NCBI RefSeq assembly: GCF_937616625.2
Contig: NC_065570.1
Coordinates: 19,616,046-19,680,045, forward strand
Direction of reading: 5' to 3'
From: Mercurialis annua
Taxonomy: Eukaryota; Streptophyta; Magnoliopsida; Malpighiales; Euphorbiaceae
DNA: 64,000 nt
Position numbers and translations under genes: made by a program. Shown piece after piece: positions 1 through 13,400 of this stretch. Every line of letters starts with the position of its first letter. Position 1 is the stretch's first letter. Below the pieces are notes generated by a model. It did no database searches. It had not been told where the DNA came from and saw nothing but the letters and a program-made list of their open reading frames with translations.

Positions 1-1388
1 TCAGCTCACAGCTGTATCAAATCAAAACTGGTGATCACACAGTCCTATTGCCGCTCAATAGGTAGCTCGTTCCATCAGATCAATACTGGTTTCAAATCAA
101 GCGTATGCGTAATTCATATAAAAATTTCGCATATAAAACATGCAATTCAAACATAAAGCAATATAAAATAATTGCTTAAATAAATACTTTAAAAGCAAAT
201 CGTATAAACTCTTAGAAAACGCTTATCCAAAAAAAATACGTCGGGGCTTTAGAACGTCAAGCTTCCCGAACTACTGGTCCAGCTGCTTCTTGCCTCGCCG
301 GATCTAAAACAAATTTTAAAACATTTGACTTGTATCAGAATCCTATTCTAAGATTGACTCTAAACTCGAGACTCGACACACTGAACTTTTATTAACCGTC
401 GTGCTTCTCACGTGATTATCCCGATAAACGGTATCAAACCCGTTTATGGATAAAATATCACTTCTAAATCAATTCTCGTTTAACCTCGTTAGGTTAATGT
501 CTCAAACTATTCGATAATTAATCGAGTATTAATTAATCTCAAGTCTCGATATGCGTGTACACGAATTTTTCGAAATTAAGTCGACCGGTAAAAATTATTG
601 TGCGGACGACGGACGCACGCCCCGAGGAGCGGGCTATGGACGCACGCCCCGCGTATGCGGGCGTGCCGCACACTCCGTCCCGAAAATAAATTTTCGGATT
701 TTTTCGACGTGCTTTCGATCCAAAACGCTCCAAACACACGTATAACACGTAATCTAACTCCAAAACACTATAATTCAATTATAATATCGATTAAAACGAT
801 ATAATCATTTCGTGGCCTAAAACTTTGAATCGATATAATTCAAAATATATCCGTTTAAACGAGAAAACGTCAAGCTTACCGTGATACGCCACTGAAATAC
901 GATCGTTTTGAGTTATAGAACGTCGGAAACGGACGAGAAACGGAAACCGCGCGACGAACCGTACGAAAACGACGAACGAGAGAAATATTGATCTGATGAA
1001 GAAATGAGATTCTGGAGAATTCTTTAGGCTTAGGTTATATATATATATCGGCTAATTTGCACTTTGGTCCTTCAAACTTTTCGAAAGTTTCAATTTAGTC
1101 CAAAACCTATCCGCGTCCAAATTTTAAACGATCTCCGATCGACTCGAAACTTTTACCACTAATAATATATATTATTTCGCGGACTTTAGCGAAATAATTT
1201 CCGTCACAGGACTTATAATTTATTTTATTTTAATTTTCTAAGCTAAATCCTCAAATCCCGCTAATTGACTTATTAAAATTTATTCTAAATTCCCGATATA
1301 ATTAAATTAATTTCTCCTTAATTTAATTTATCAAAAATCACGACACGTGGCACGACTTAATTACCTTAAAATATTTTGGGGTATTACA
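1..1388 (-). mobile_element. LTR a, partial (outer end of a minus-strand LTR)
   Basis: The right end reads GGGGTATTACA at 1388, the same terminus as the LTRs ending at 40156, 43956 and 59787. Interior blocks also match those LTRs, such as the ACTGGTGATCACACAG stretch near 27-43 and the CGCGGACTTTAGCGAAATAATTT block near 1177-1199. The TGTCACGACCC end lies left of the window. No polypurine tract follows 1388, so this is the outer end: either a solo LTR or the 5' LTR of a minus-strand element extending leftward. A TATATATA run lies at 1037-1048 and a GC-rich repeat at 611-680. It is clearly more diverged than the B and C LTRs. No coding capacity is seen. Confidence 0.8.
601..680. repeat. GC-rich short tandem repeat in LTR a
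   Basis: GGACGCACGCCCCG occurs at 611-624 and again at 638-651 (27-bp spacing), followed by related GCGGGCGTGCCGCACAC sequence. It stands out in otherwise AT-rich LTR DNA. GC-rich short repeats with different sequences occupy the LTRs of the other families here, so this is probably this family's version of that block. Confidence 0.6.
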
Positions 1389-2485
1389 GTCTTAATGTGT
1401 ACTTTTTGATCAGTACTACATTTCATTGTATTCTGAATTTACGTTTTGAGCATGTTATTATATGATATAATATTTTGATCTTTTTCGGGCTGTTTAAGTT
1501 GTTACCATGTCGGTAGGAAATCGTTGATCACAAAAGATATTCTATGCTCAATCCTTTGAGATTTATATTGCTTAACCATCCTAATGGGTAATTGTTGTAC
1601 TGCGAGATGTTTAAGTGTTATTATTTTTGTCTCTCATGATTGTTTAAGTTATGCCATATAAGTTTTTGTCCTTGTTGGCCTCATTGTGTGGAATGTCACG
1701 TGAGCGTATTTCTCGCTAGTTTTCTTTGGCTAAACTCTGGCGTTGGTGTCAATGTGCTATTCAAACCTTTTTTTTTGACCCTGCGATTAGTTTAGAAGTC
1801 CTAATTGGTTAGTCGGATCTAACGCTTGAACTCTGGAAAGTGAGGTGATTAATTTCGGTATAAGGAAGTTTGTTTAGAGCTGTTTGTACTTTTGAATTAC
1901 GAATCAATCCTTGTCAAAGGAAGGTGTTTTGAGTTATATTACTCAGCACCGGTGGAATAATTATACTCGTGAGTGTCTGCCTGGTGCGTAGAATTTTGAG
2001 TTATGAGTTTCTAGGTCGGGCTCGATTGTGATAAATTGGAGTACCAACATTTTTTTTCTCAGCTTTTGGCATTCTGGAAAAGAATGTGGAAACTGTGTTC
2101 GAGGTTGATCAGTGTAGTAATACACTGGTGTTGTCATTAGGTAGATCGGTGAAATACCGAAATTGATTAAAAGGTTAAAAGGTTATTAAATTGAAAAGTT
2201 CTCCAATATCAATTGTGAAGGAGGTCATGTTGTTTTGTTTTCCTTAGAAACTTTTTAATTTGATTTGAAGTGGAAATCCGTTGTTAGGTAGATTTTAGTT
2301 TCATTATTTATTTGGGTTATTTCTTTATGACGATTCGTTTTGGTGGACTAGGATAATGGAGATGGGCAAATATGTCAACATGGACGAATGTACGTCTCAC
2401 AGAGTGTAATGTCTAGAAAATATTTTGAAGGAAAATTGATGTCAAAGATTAACTTGTTAAAGTAATTGAAACGTTTTTATCACGT

Positions 2486-2684
2486 AATTGTGCCCAGACA
2501 TGTCATGAACATGCATTTGAAATGCCACGAATAGGAAACTGCATTGAGCATTGAGTACGATCACTAATTAAAAGAAAAATAAATAATTGATACATGCATT
2601 TAGTACATTTATCACGACATTAAATGATTACGGTTGAATGCAACTCTTTGGGGATGAGAGATGTCATAACCCTGGCGCACAATT
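2486..2684 (+). other. Conserved leader domain, L copy
   Basis: The domain is bounded by AATTGTGC (2486-2493) and GCACAATT (2677-2684), which are exact reverse complements. Between them lie ATGCAT-type palindromes and the conserved CTTTGGGGATGAGAGATGTC block (2646-2665). The same layout occurs in elements B, C and D. Its position downstream of the primer site in B and C suggests an RNA structure in the untranslated leader; the function is inferred. Confidence 0.6.
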
Positions 2685-3238
2685 ATATAAAAATAGATCT
2701 TATCAGTAAGACTTTTTAAGAAAAATGTTTTGTTACAAACTCGCGAGTTAGATTGTGAAAACGGTGTTTAAAATGTTATTAAATTTCAAAAGGTTTTGAA
2801 ATTTTTATTTGGTTGGAAACTAGACAAATACTATGTGATGACGGTGGTGATTTAAGAAAAATTGCAATGTAAGAGTTTGTTTTATATTGATGGAGTATCC
2901 GTATTTTATAAATAAGAGCTATGGTTATAAGGCTGCACTCGAGGTTTAGTTGTGGTAAGTGCGGGAAAAATATTGAGTTCAGATTAAAGAATTGTGTCAG
3001 CTTAGAGTATATAATTTGAGGATTTTTGTTTTAAGGAAATTGGTTATGCTCTGCGTGTTCATTTACACTAAAAGACTTAAAAGGAATTTTGCTTTTACAA
3101 TTCGATTTTGTTTAAAAAGTATTGGTACTAGTATGGGAATATTTCGTAAACGATGGAATTCTTATTTGCAAAACTTTATTTTGTTGAGAAAGAGGAGAAA
3201 TTTTGTTAGTTTTGACTAAAAGTGTTAAAGATTCTTCT

Positions 3239-3268
3239 AAATTCACGATTTTATAAAATCGTGAATTT
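3239..3268. repeat. 30-bp perfect palindrome
   Basis: The 30 bases are identical to their reverse complement with no loop: AAATTCACGATTTTA followed directly by its complement. It lies in the non-coding interior of L. I see no flanking repeats that would make it a transposon terminus. Confidence 0.85.
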
Positions 3269-4085
3269 TGTTTTGTGAAAGTAAGGTTTGGTTATAATTT
3301 CAAATTGAGACAGTTTTATTATGTGGATGCGTTAACGAAACTAGAAGAATTTTTCAACGAATTAATTTTTTTGGTTAAAAATGAAATTAAACTAATGACG
3401 TTAGTAATTTCAAATTAAAAGCGGATGGTATTATTATATATTTTGTGGTTACGAAAAGCATTTTCTGTAATATTTTTGTATTTGATCTAAATGATCTTCG
3501 GTAGGATTCGAGGTGTTAGTAATTAAAAATTGGAGGATGAAAAATTTTGTTATCAGAAGTTTGAATTATGTATTCTTTAAATTGGTCGAACCGTAACGAT
3601 TTAAAAGGTGTTTAGTTTTCAGCCGTTATTTGTGAGAGCACATTTAATCAGGGTGACATTTAGATTTGCTGTTAAGTTTTCTCATATGAGGTATGTAGTG
3701 TTGTGACCACTATAAGAGATATAGGATATAGCCGTTAAGGAATGTACGATTTTTTTCAGTGGAGAATGTTTGTAGGTTTTCAGTTTGTAGCATTGATGTT
3801 TGGGTTAGTAAGTTTGAATTGTGGGTTTGACTTTACACTTGTAGTGTTGGTTTTGATAGTCTTTGAGAGTTGAGTTTTTTTTGTTGAATTTTTTTTCTTC
3901 TCGTTTAACGTGTTAGTTATTTCCCGGTTGGAAATAATTTCTAATCCGATCGTACATGATATTTGAGAAGTCGTTTGAGGTACCAAATTGTTGAGTTTAT
4001 AATTTTTCTCGTTTACGTGTGGTGATCTTTCGAGTTCTCATATCAGTTTTAAATTCAAGGTCGTATTTATTTAGGTTAAGGAGGA

Positions 4086-4448
4086 TGTAACACCCCATTT
4101 ATCTTTAGCGTATTTTCGGTTAAATTATGTTTGTTTTGCTTTGACTCTCCTAAGTCGTCATTATGGTTGGATTACACTTGGGTAAGAGTTTGGTTTAATC
4201 TATTGAGATTGCGGTGGTGTTTTTGCTTAGGTTGAACTAAGCAGTTTATTTCGTTTCCGTTGAGTTGTCTCCTAATCGTAAGGTGATTTGTGGAATCGGA
4301 AATTGTTATGCGTAATTGTTCTCTTTCGTTTTGTTAAGGATGTGTTACTCCGTATTTTGAATTACGTGTGATTTTATGTATAATTGTTTTTATTTGACTT
4401 TGGTTCTGTTGTAAATTTGAGGACAAATTTTTAATAAGTTAGGGAGAA
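4086..4448 (+). mobile_element. Possible fragment of a second LTR start
   Basis: At 4073-4096 a purine-rich GGTTAAGGAGGA is followed by TGTAACACCCC, a typical polypurine tract plus LTR start of plant gypsy elements. A degraded hairpin-like AAATTCAAGGTCGTATTT precedes it at about 4050-4067. No matching LTR end is seen before the next LTR start at 4449, so it could be a truncated LTR or a tandem remnant of the tract region. Confidence 0.4.
4413..4448 (+). promoter_or_regulatory. AGGA-loop hairpin and polypurine tract of element L
   Basis: AAATTTG (4413-4419), loop AGGA (4420-4423) and CAAATTT (4424-4430) form a 7-bp stem. The polypurine-rich AAGTTAGGGAGAA (4436-4448) follows and abuts the LTR start TGTAATATCCCG. 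The tract primes plus-strand DNA synthesis in LTR retrotransposons. The same hairpin-plus-tract layout occurs in A, B and C. Confidence 0.75.
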
Positions 4449-6511
4449 TGTAATATCCCGTATTTTTGATTTTTTTTTAAATTTTTAATTTTAAATTCTG
4501 CATTACGTCGAGTTTAGGTAATATATTTTTACTTAATATTATTTGAGTCGTTCGTTGATTCAGTCGTAGTTCGATTCGTGTTCAGTTTGTATTATTAAAT
4601 TTTGGCCCATGCATAATGTTTATTCAAAAATAAAAAGAAAATAGGCTAAGCCCATGCATGAAAATCCCATGCAATTTCTTTATTAAGATTTCACGTATTA
4701 AATGGCCCAAGGCCAAATTCATTAAGCCTTATATTAGTTTCATCAATTTAGTAGTTGTAGCCTTACTCTGCAATACCTTTTTTCCCCTTATTTTGTTGGA
4801 TTAGAACCGTTGTTCTACCCTAATATTTCCTCATACGTTCATCAAACCCTAGCCGTCCTTCTTACTCAAAAATCTCTGAAATTCCTTGTGTCATTCATCC
4901 TTCAAAACTCTAGTATTATCGGTAAGTCTTTGTTCTTAATAATTTTAGTTTGCTTATAATCGACACCTCCGTATATTGAATCGTTCTCTTTCGTTTTAGC
5001 GTTATATTTGGATCTGTTTCGTCCTACTTGTAATAGACATGCGCCTCTAGGATTCTCATCTTCGTTTTTGCTAATCGGTACGTAAATCACTTCGCTATCG
5101 TCGGCGTTGTCTCACCGTCTTTAATTATTATTAACTGCCACTATTTTGTATTGTTATGCCGAATTCTTATTTTCTTTGGCCATGATTTGTTACATAAATG
5201 ATATTAGTTTATGTGTTGGATTGTTAATTGCTTATGCTTTCGGTTGAGATTGTCTCATCGTAAGTGGAATTCAAATTTTAGTTATGAAATTGTTATCGTT
5301 TTGAAACGTGTGTTCGATGTTGGCTCTGCATTCTCTTTTGTTTAAATTTGTTGAAGATGGTATTGTTTATGTGTTGGCGGGCTGGGCTTAGTTCAAAGGA
5401 GAAGTCAAGTTGTTATGGGTATTTCCACCTTGGAAATAATTGTTTCAAAATAATGGTTTAATTGGACTTATTTGTTTATAACAGAAAGTGGCGACTAAAT
5501 AGCAAATGTGGTCACTTATTCTTTTGCTTTTAAACCAATTGATTCCTTAAGTTAAATATTACCTATTGATTACTGATTTTTATTTTTATTTGAGAATTTT
5601 CATTTTAAAGTGAAAGTTTGACAATTTGATTATATTATTTTTTTAATCTAAAAATAATATTTGATTCATTTATAATTAAATTAATTATTATTATCATTGT
5701 AAATGAGGATATTTATTATTAGTCTATAATTTTATAAATTTTCGAGTGATAATTATTATTTTGAGATTTGGGCTTACCGTGCCAAATTGGCTAAATTTAT
5801 AATTTAGCTTTTAATTGTTTATTTAGTTATTTTAGCGAAGTATTTTGTTGGTGTTTTTCGATTACTTGGATTTCAAGCTATTGAGTTCCATTTGAATATT
5901 TGATAAATATTTTATCAAATTATAATTATAACTATGAATTATAATTATGGATTAATGTTTGTGTCGGGTTAAACTTAGGTAGCCCGACATGTGGGTTTAG
6001 CTTGATAGTTTTTTTGAAAATCGGCTAATCCACTATTTTGAGGAATTGGTTTTAATTACTATATAAATATTATTTGAGTAATATTTTTAGATTGGATTTT
6101 AAGTGTGAACTCAATAGACTTGAATTGTTTTACAGCATTATAAATTATTTGAGAATTGTGTTTTCGTGACTCTTATCTATCTTATTTATTTTGTGCTAGT
6201 CTTATGTGGTGTCTAGTACTCTCTAGAGTTAGAGGTTGATTTTAATATTGGTTTTACTCTGTTCTTAGACTCGTCGACTGTGCGTACTTCGGAGTCGATT
6301 AAGGTTTTGTTGCTTGCAAGGTTTTCACGTGGATTAGCAAGCTGTGAGTTGTAGTGCTATTTACCGCTTTATTAAGTACCGCAATTTATGAGTATTATAA
6401 AGTTTTCGAATTGTTTTAAGTGATTATGGATCTGGAGTGAAACGAGCTACTCGATAGGCTTGTATCGAGACTGTGTGCACCGGTAAATACTCTGGGATCG
6501 GCAAACTAATG
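4449..6511 (+). mobile_element. 3' LTR of element L, truncated by the satellite
   Basis: It begins TGTAATATCCCG directly after a polypurine tract. From about 6350 to 6511 it matches the A LTR in reverse complement, including the ACTCGATAGGCTTGTATCGA block at 6451-6470 and the GTGCACCGGTAA stretch. Homology stops at 6511, where the matching A LTR would have roughly 640 bp more; instead the satellite begins. An AAACCCTAG box lies near 4844-4852, as expected for a plant transcribed leader. The rest of the LTR is AT-rich with no coding content. Confidence 0.8.
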
Positions 6512-8030
6512 TTACAGAACAAATCGCAACGTTTCACCTTTGTAGCGATTTAAGCCAATCGTTTACAAGCGTTACCAAACAAATCCAAACGTTTCCCCGT
6601 TTAAGCGATTTAAGCCAAACGTTTACAAACGTTTCCAAACAAATCCAAAAGTTTCACCTTTTTAGCGATTTAAGCCAAACGTTTACAAGCGTTACGTTAC
6701 AAATACAAACGTATCATATTTTTAGCGATTTAAGCTAAACGTTTAAAACGTTACGAAGCAAATCCAAACGTTTCACCTTTTTAGAAATTTAAGCTAAACG
6801 TTTACAAGCGTTACGAAACAAATCCAAATGTTTCACCTTTTTAGCAATTTAAGCCAAACATTTACAAACGTTACAAAATTTGAAACGTTTCACCTTTTTA
6901 GCGATTTAAGCCAAACGTTTACAAACGTTACGAAACAAATACAAACGTTTCACATTTATAGCGATTTAAGACGAACGTTTACAAAAGTTACGAAACAAAA
7001 CAAAATGTTTAAAACGTTACGAAACAAATCCAATCGTTTCACCTTTTTAACAATTTAAGCCAAATATTTACAAACGTTACGAAACAGATCCAAGCGTTCC
7101 ATCTTTTTAGCAATTTAAGCCAAGTGTTTACAAAATTTCAAACGTTTCCCATTTTTCATGATTTAAGCCAAACTTTTTCAAACGTTACGAAACAAATCCA
7201 AATGTTTCACCTTTTTAGCGATTTAAGCCAAACGTTTACAAACGTTACGAAACAAATCCAAACGTTTTGCCTTTTTTGCAATTTAGGCCAAACGTTTACA
7301 AATGTTACGAAAGAAATCAAAACATTTCACCTTTTTAGCGATTTAAACCAAACGTTTACAAACGTTGCGAAACAAAACCAAACATTTAAAACGCTATAAA
7401 ACAAATCCAAACGTTTCATATTTTTAGCGATTTAAGCCAATCCCTTACAAACGTTACGAAACAAAACCAAGTGTTTCACCTTTTTAGCAATTTAAGCCAA
7501 ACGTTCACAAATGTTACGAAACAAATCCAAGCGTTTCACCTATGTAGCGGTTTAAGCCGAACGTTTACAAACATTACGAAACAAAACGAAACATTTCACC
7601 TTTTTAGCAATTTAAGCCAAACATTTACAAACGTTACGAAACAAATCTAAACGTTTCATCTTTTTACCGGTATAAGCCAAATGTTTACGAACGTTACGCA
7701 ACAAATCCAAACGTTTCACCTTTCTAGCGATTTAAGCAAACGTTTACAAACGTTACGAAACAAATCCCAACATTTCACCTTTTTAGCAATTTAAGCAAAA
7801 CGTTTACAAACATTACGAAACAAATCCAAACGTATCATCTTTTTAGCGATTTATGCCAAATTACAAAGGTTAGGAAACAAAACCAAACATTTCACCTTTT
7901 TAGCTATTTAATCCAAACTTTTACAAAGGTTACGAAATAAATCAAAACGTGTTACCTTTTTAGCAATTTAAGCCAAACGTTAACAAACGTTACGAAACAA
8001 ATCCAAATGTTTCACCTGTTTAGCGATTTA
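6512..8030 (+). repeat. Satellite block S1, paralogous to 18535-20260
   Basis: The leftmost monomers, starting ACAGAACAAATCGCAACG, recur at 18535 onward with the same order of variant monomers. The offset is 12,023 bp and rises to 12,052 after an insertion near 18665. The left edge of the array therefore lies in a monomer whose intact neighbour is still present inside the array. Confidence 0.75.
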
Positions 8031-8462
8031 AGCCAAATGTTTACAAACCTTACGAAACAAATCCAAACGTTTCACCTTTTTAGCCATTTAAGCCGAACGT
8101 TTACAAACGTTACGAAAGAAATCCAAACATTTCATCTTTTTAGCGATTTAAACCAAACGTTTACAAACGTTACGAAACAAAACCAAACATTTAAAACATT
8201 ACGAAACAAATCCAAATGTTTCACATTTTTAGCGATTTAATCCAATCCCTTAAAAATGTTATGAAACAAAACTAAACTTTCACCTTTATAGCAATTTAAG
8301 CCAAACGTTTACAAACATTATGAAACAAATCCAACCGTTTCACCTTTTTAGCAATATAAGCCAAACGTTTACAAATGTTACAAAACAAAACCAAACGTTT
8401 CACCTTTTTAGCGATTTAAGCCAAACCTTTACAAACAATACGAAAAAAATCCAAACGTTTTA

Positions 8463-9838
8463 CCTTATTAGCGATTTAAGTCAATCGTTTACAAACATTA
8501 CGAAACAAATCCAAACGTGTCACCTTTTTAGCGATTTAAGCCAGTCGTTTACAAACGTTACGAAACAAATCCAAATGTTTCACCTTTTTATCGATTTAAG
8601 CCAGACTTTTATAAACGCTACGAAACAAATCCAAACATTTCCCCTTTTTAGCAATTTAAGCCAAACGTTTACAAACGTTATGAAAAAAATCCATGCGTTT
8701 CTCCTTTTTAGAATTTCAAGCCAAACGTATAGAAAAGTTATGAAACAAATCAAAGCGTTTCACTTTTTTAACAATTTAAGCCAAACGTTTATTAAGGTTA
8801 TGAAAGAAATCCAAACGTCTCACTTTTTTAGCGATTTAAGCCGAACGATTACAAACGATACGAAACAAATCCAAACGTTTCCCCTTTTTAGCGATTTAAG
8901 CCAAATATTTACAAATTATACAAAACAAATCGAAACGTTTCACCTTTTTAGCAATTTAAGCCAAACGTTTACAAACGTTACGAAACAAATCGAAACGTTT
9001 CACCTTTTTAGCGATTTAAGCCAAATGTTTAAAACGCTACAAAACAAAACCAAACATTTAAAACGTTACAAATCAAATCCAAAAGTTTCACATTTTGAGC
9101 GATTTAAGCAAAACGTTTACAAACATTGCGAAACAAAACCAAGCGTTTCACCTTTTTAGCGATTTAAGTCAATCGTTTACAAACATTACGAAACAAATCC
9201 AAACGTTTTGCCTTTTTAGCGATTTAAGCCAGTCGTTTACAAACGTTACGAAACAAATCCAAATGTTTCACCTTTTTATCGATTTAAGCCAAACTTTTAT
9301 AAACGCTACGAAACAAATCCAAACATTTCCCCTTTTTAGCAATTTAAGCCAAACGTTTACAAATGTTATGAAAAAAATCCATGCGTTTCTCCTTTTTAGA
9401 ATTTCAAGCCAAACGTATACAAAAGTTATGAAACAAATCAAAGTGTTTCACTTTTTTAACAATTTAAGCCTAACGTTTATTAAGGTTATGAAAGAAATCC
9501 AAACGTCTCACCTTTTTAGCGATTTAAGCCGAACGATTAGAAACGATACGAAACAAATCCAAATTTTTCCCCTTTTTAGCGATTTAAACCAAACATTTAC
9601 AAACTATACAAAACAAATCGAAACGTTTCCCCTTTTTAACAATTTAAGCCAAACGTTTACAAACGTTACGAAACAAATCGAAACGTTTCACCTTTTTAGC
9701 GATTTAAGCCAAATATTTAAAACGCTACAAAACAAAACCAAACATTCAAAACGTTACAAATCAAATCCAAAAGTTTCACATTTTGAGCGATTTAAGGAAA
9801 ACGTTTACAAACATTGCGAAACAAAACCAAGCGTTTAA
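8463..9838 (+). repeat. 688-bp tandem duplication within the satellite
   Basis: Two copies, about 8463-9150 and 9151-9838, share a distinctive series of variant monomers: TCAATCG, CCAGTCG, a CTCCTTTTTAGAATTTCAAG unit and a terminal monomer with GAAACAAAACCAAGCG. The offset is 688 bp, not a multiple of 60, because shortened monomers are included. Edges are approximate. Confidence 0.8.
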
Positions 9839-10429
9839 CCTTTTTAGCAATTTAAGTCAACGTTTACAAATGTTACGAAACAAATCCAAGCGTTTCACCT
9901 TTCTAGCAATTTAAGCCAAACGTATATAAAGGTAACGAAAAAAATCAAGCGTTTCAACTTTTTAGCAATTTAAGCCAAACGTTTACAAACGTTATGCTTC
10001 AAATCCGAACGTTTCATCTTTTTTTTAGCGATTTAAGCCAAACGTTTACAGAAGTATGAAACAAATCAAAATGTTTCACCTTTTTAGCGATTTAAGGAAA
10101 ACATTTACAAAGATTACGAAACCAATCAAAATTTTCACCTTTTTAGCGATTTAAGCCAAACGTTCACAAACGTTACAAAACAAATCCAAATGTTCCCCTT
10201 TTTTGAGATTTAAGCCAAACGTTTACAAACGCTACGAAATAAAACCAAACGTTTAAACTGTTACGAAACAAATCCAAACGTTTATCATTTTTAGCGATTT
10301 AAGCCAAACGTGTACAAACGTTACCAAACAAATCCAAGCGTTTCGCCCTTTTAGAAATTTAGGCCAAATGTTTATAAACGTTACGAACAAAATCAAGCGT
10401 TTCACCTTTTTAGCAATTTAAGCCAAACG

Positions 10430-13400
10430 TTTACAAACATTACAAAACAAATCCAAACGTTTCACCTTTTTAACAATTTAAGCCAAACGTTTACAAACGT
10501 TACGAAACAAATCCAAACGTTTCACCTTTTTAGTGATTTAAGCCAAACGTTTACAAATGCTACGAAACAAAACCAAACGTGTAAAACGTTACAAAACAAA
10601 TCCAAACATTTCACCGTTTGACGATTTAAGCCAAACGTTTACAAAAGTATGAAATAAATTCAAACGTTTCACCTTTTTAGCAATTTAAGCCAAACATTTG
10701 CAAACGTTATGAAACAAATCCAAACGGTTCTCCTTTTTAGCGATTTAAGCCAAACGTTTACAAACGTTACGAAACAAATCCAAACGTATCACCTTTTTAG
10801 CGATTTAAGCCAAACATTTACAAACACTACGAAACAAAACCAAGTGTTTCACCTTTTTAGCAATTTAAGCCAAACGTTTACAAACGTTAGGAAACAAATC
10901 CAAGCGTTTCACCCTTTTAGAAATTTAAGCCAAACGTTTATAAACGTTACGAACAAAATCAAGCGTTTCACCTTTTTAGCGATTTAAGCCAAACGTTTAC
11001 AAAAGTATGAAACAAATCCAAACGATACCCCTTTTTAGCGATATTAGCCAAACGTTCACAAACGTTACGAAACAAAACCAAGCATTTCATCTTTTTAGCA
11101 ATTTAAGCCAAACGTTACGAAACAAATCCAAGCATTTCCACCTTTTTAGCAATTTAAGCACAACGTTTACAAACGTTACGAAACAAATCCAAACGTTTCA
11201 CCTTTTTAGCGATATAAGCCAAACGTTTACAGACGGTACGAAACATATCCAAATGTTTCACCTTTTTAGCGATTGTAGCCAAACGTTTATAAACGCAACG
11301 AAACAAATCCAAACGTTTCATCTTTTTACCAATTTAAGCCAAACGTTTACAAACGTTGCGAAACAAATCAAAGCGTTTCACCTTTTTAGCGATATAAGCC
11401 AAACGTTTACAAAGGATACGAAACAAATCCAAACGTTTCACCTTATTAGCGATTTAAGCCGAACGTTTGCAAACGATACGAAACAAATCCAAACGTTTCA
11501 CCTTTTTATCAATTTAAGCCGAACGTTTAGACACGTTACGAAACAAATCCAAACGTTTGACCTTTTTAGCGATTTAAGCCAAACGTTCACAATCGTTACG
11601 AAACAAATCCAAACGTTTCACCTTTTTAGAGATTTAAGCCAAACGTTTACAAACGCTACGAAACAAATTCAAATGTTTCACCTTTTTAGCGATTTAAGCC
11701 AAACGTTTACAAACGCTACAAAAAAAAACTAAACGTTTTAAATGTTACAAAACAAATCCAAACGTTTCACATATTTAGTGATTTAAGCCAAACGTTTGCA
11801 AACATTGCGAAACAAAACCAAGCGTTTCACCTTTTTAGCAATTTAAGCCAAACGTTTACAAACGTTACGAAACAAATTCAAGAGTTTCACCTTTTTAGCA
11901 ATTTAAGCCAAACGTTTACAAAAGTATGAAACAAATTCAAACGTTTCACCTGTTTTGCTATTTAAGCCAAACGTTTACAAAGGTAACGAAACAAATGGAA
12001 ATTTTTCACCTTTTTAGCGATTTATGCCGAACGTTTACAAACGTTACGAAACAAATCCAAGCGTTTCACCTTCTTAGCAATTTAAGCCAAACGTTTAAAA
12101 ACGTTACGAAACAAATCCAAACGTTTGACCATTTTAGCGATTTAAGCCAAATGTTTACAAACGTTGCGAAACAAATCCAAACATTTCACCTTTTTAGTGA
12201 TTTAAGCCAAATGTTTACAAACGTTACGAAAAAAATCCATACGTTTCACCTTTTTAGCAATTTAAGCCAAACGTTTACAAGCATTATGAAACAAAACCAA
12301 GGGTTTCACCTTTTAAGCAATTTAAGCCAAACGTTTACAAACGTTACAAAACAAATCTAAGCGTTTCACCTTTTTAGCAATTAAAGCCAAACGTTTAAAA
12401 ACGTTACGAAACAAATCCAAGCGTTTCACGTTTTTAGCAATCTAAGTCAAACGTTTACAAACGTTACGAAACAAATCCAAGCAATTCACCTTTTTAGCAA
12501 TTTAAGCCAAACGTTTACAAACGTTACGAAACAAATCCAAACGTTTCCCCTTTTTGTTGATTGAAGCCAAACGTTTACAAATGTTACAAAACAAATCCAA
12601 ACTTTTCGAAACAAATCCAAACGTTTAAAACGTTACGAAGAAAATTCAAACGTTTCACCTTTTTAGCGATTTAAGCCAAACGTTTACAAAATAACAATTG
12701 TTTTACCTTTTTTGCGATATAAGCCAAACGTTTACAAACGTTACAAAACAAATCCAAATGTTTCACCTGTTGAGCGATTTAAGCCAAAGGTTTACAAACG
12801 CTACAAAAAAAAAAACTAAACGTTTTAAATGTTACAAAACAAATCCAAACGTTTCACATATTTAGTGATTTAAGCCAAACGTTTGCAAACATTGCGAAAC
12901 AAAACCAAGCGTTTCACCTTTTTAGCAATTTAAGCCAAACGTTTACAAACGTTACGAAACAAATTCAAGAGTTTCACCTTTTTAGCAATTTAAGCCAAAC
13001 GTTTACAAAAGTATGAAACAAATTCAAACGTTTCACCTGTTTTGCGATTTAAGCCAAACGTTTACAAAGGTAACGAAACAAATCGAAATTTTTCACCTTT
13101 TTAGCGATTTATGCCAAACGTTTACAAACGTTACGAAACAAATCCAAGCGTTTCACCTTCTTAGCAATTTAAGCCAAACGTTTACAAACGTTACGAAACA
13201 AATCCAAACGTTTGACCTTTTTAGCGATTTAAGCCAAAAGTTTACAAACGTTGCGAAACAAATCCAAACGTTTCACCTTTTTAGTGATTTAAGCCAAATG
13301 TTTACAAACGTTACGAAAAAAATCCATACGTTTCACCTTTTTAGCAATTTAAGCCAAACGTTTACAAGCATTATGAAACAAAACCAAGGGTTTCACCTTT

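Larger units (their letters stand above)
1389..4448 (+). mobile_element. Interior of degenerate plus-strand element L (non-coding)
   Basis: This stretch ends at a polypurine tract followed by an LTR start at 4449, so it reads as the interior of a plus-strand retroelement. The part around 2100-2745 is homologous, in opposite orientation, to about 26508-27200. The two share the GATCAGTGTA block, the leader domain and the run up to TTTTG-ACAAAC. No Gag, reverse transcriptase or integrase motif is visible in any frame and the longest open frames are under 100 codons. LTR a is inserted at its left edge. It is most likely an old non-autonomous element. Confidence 0.6.
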
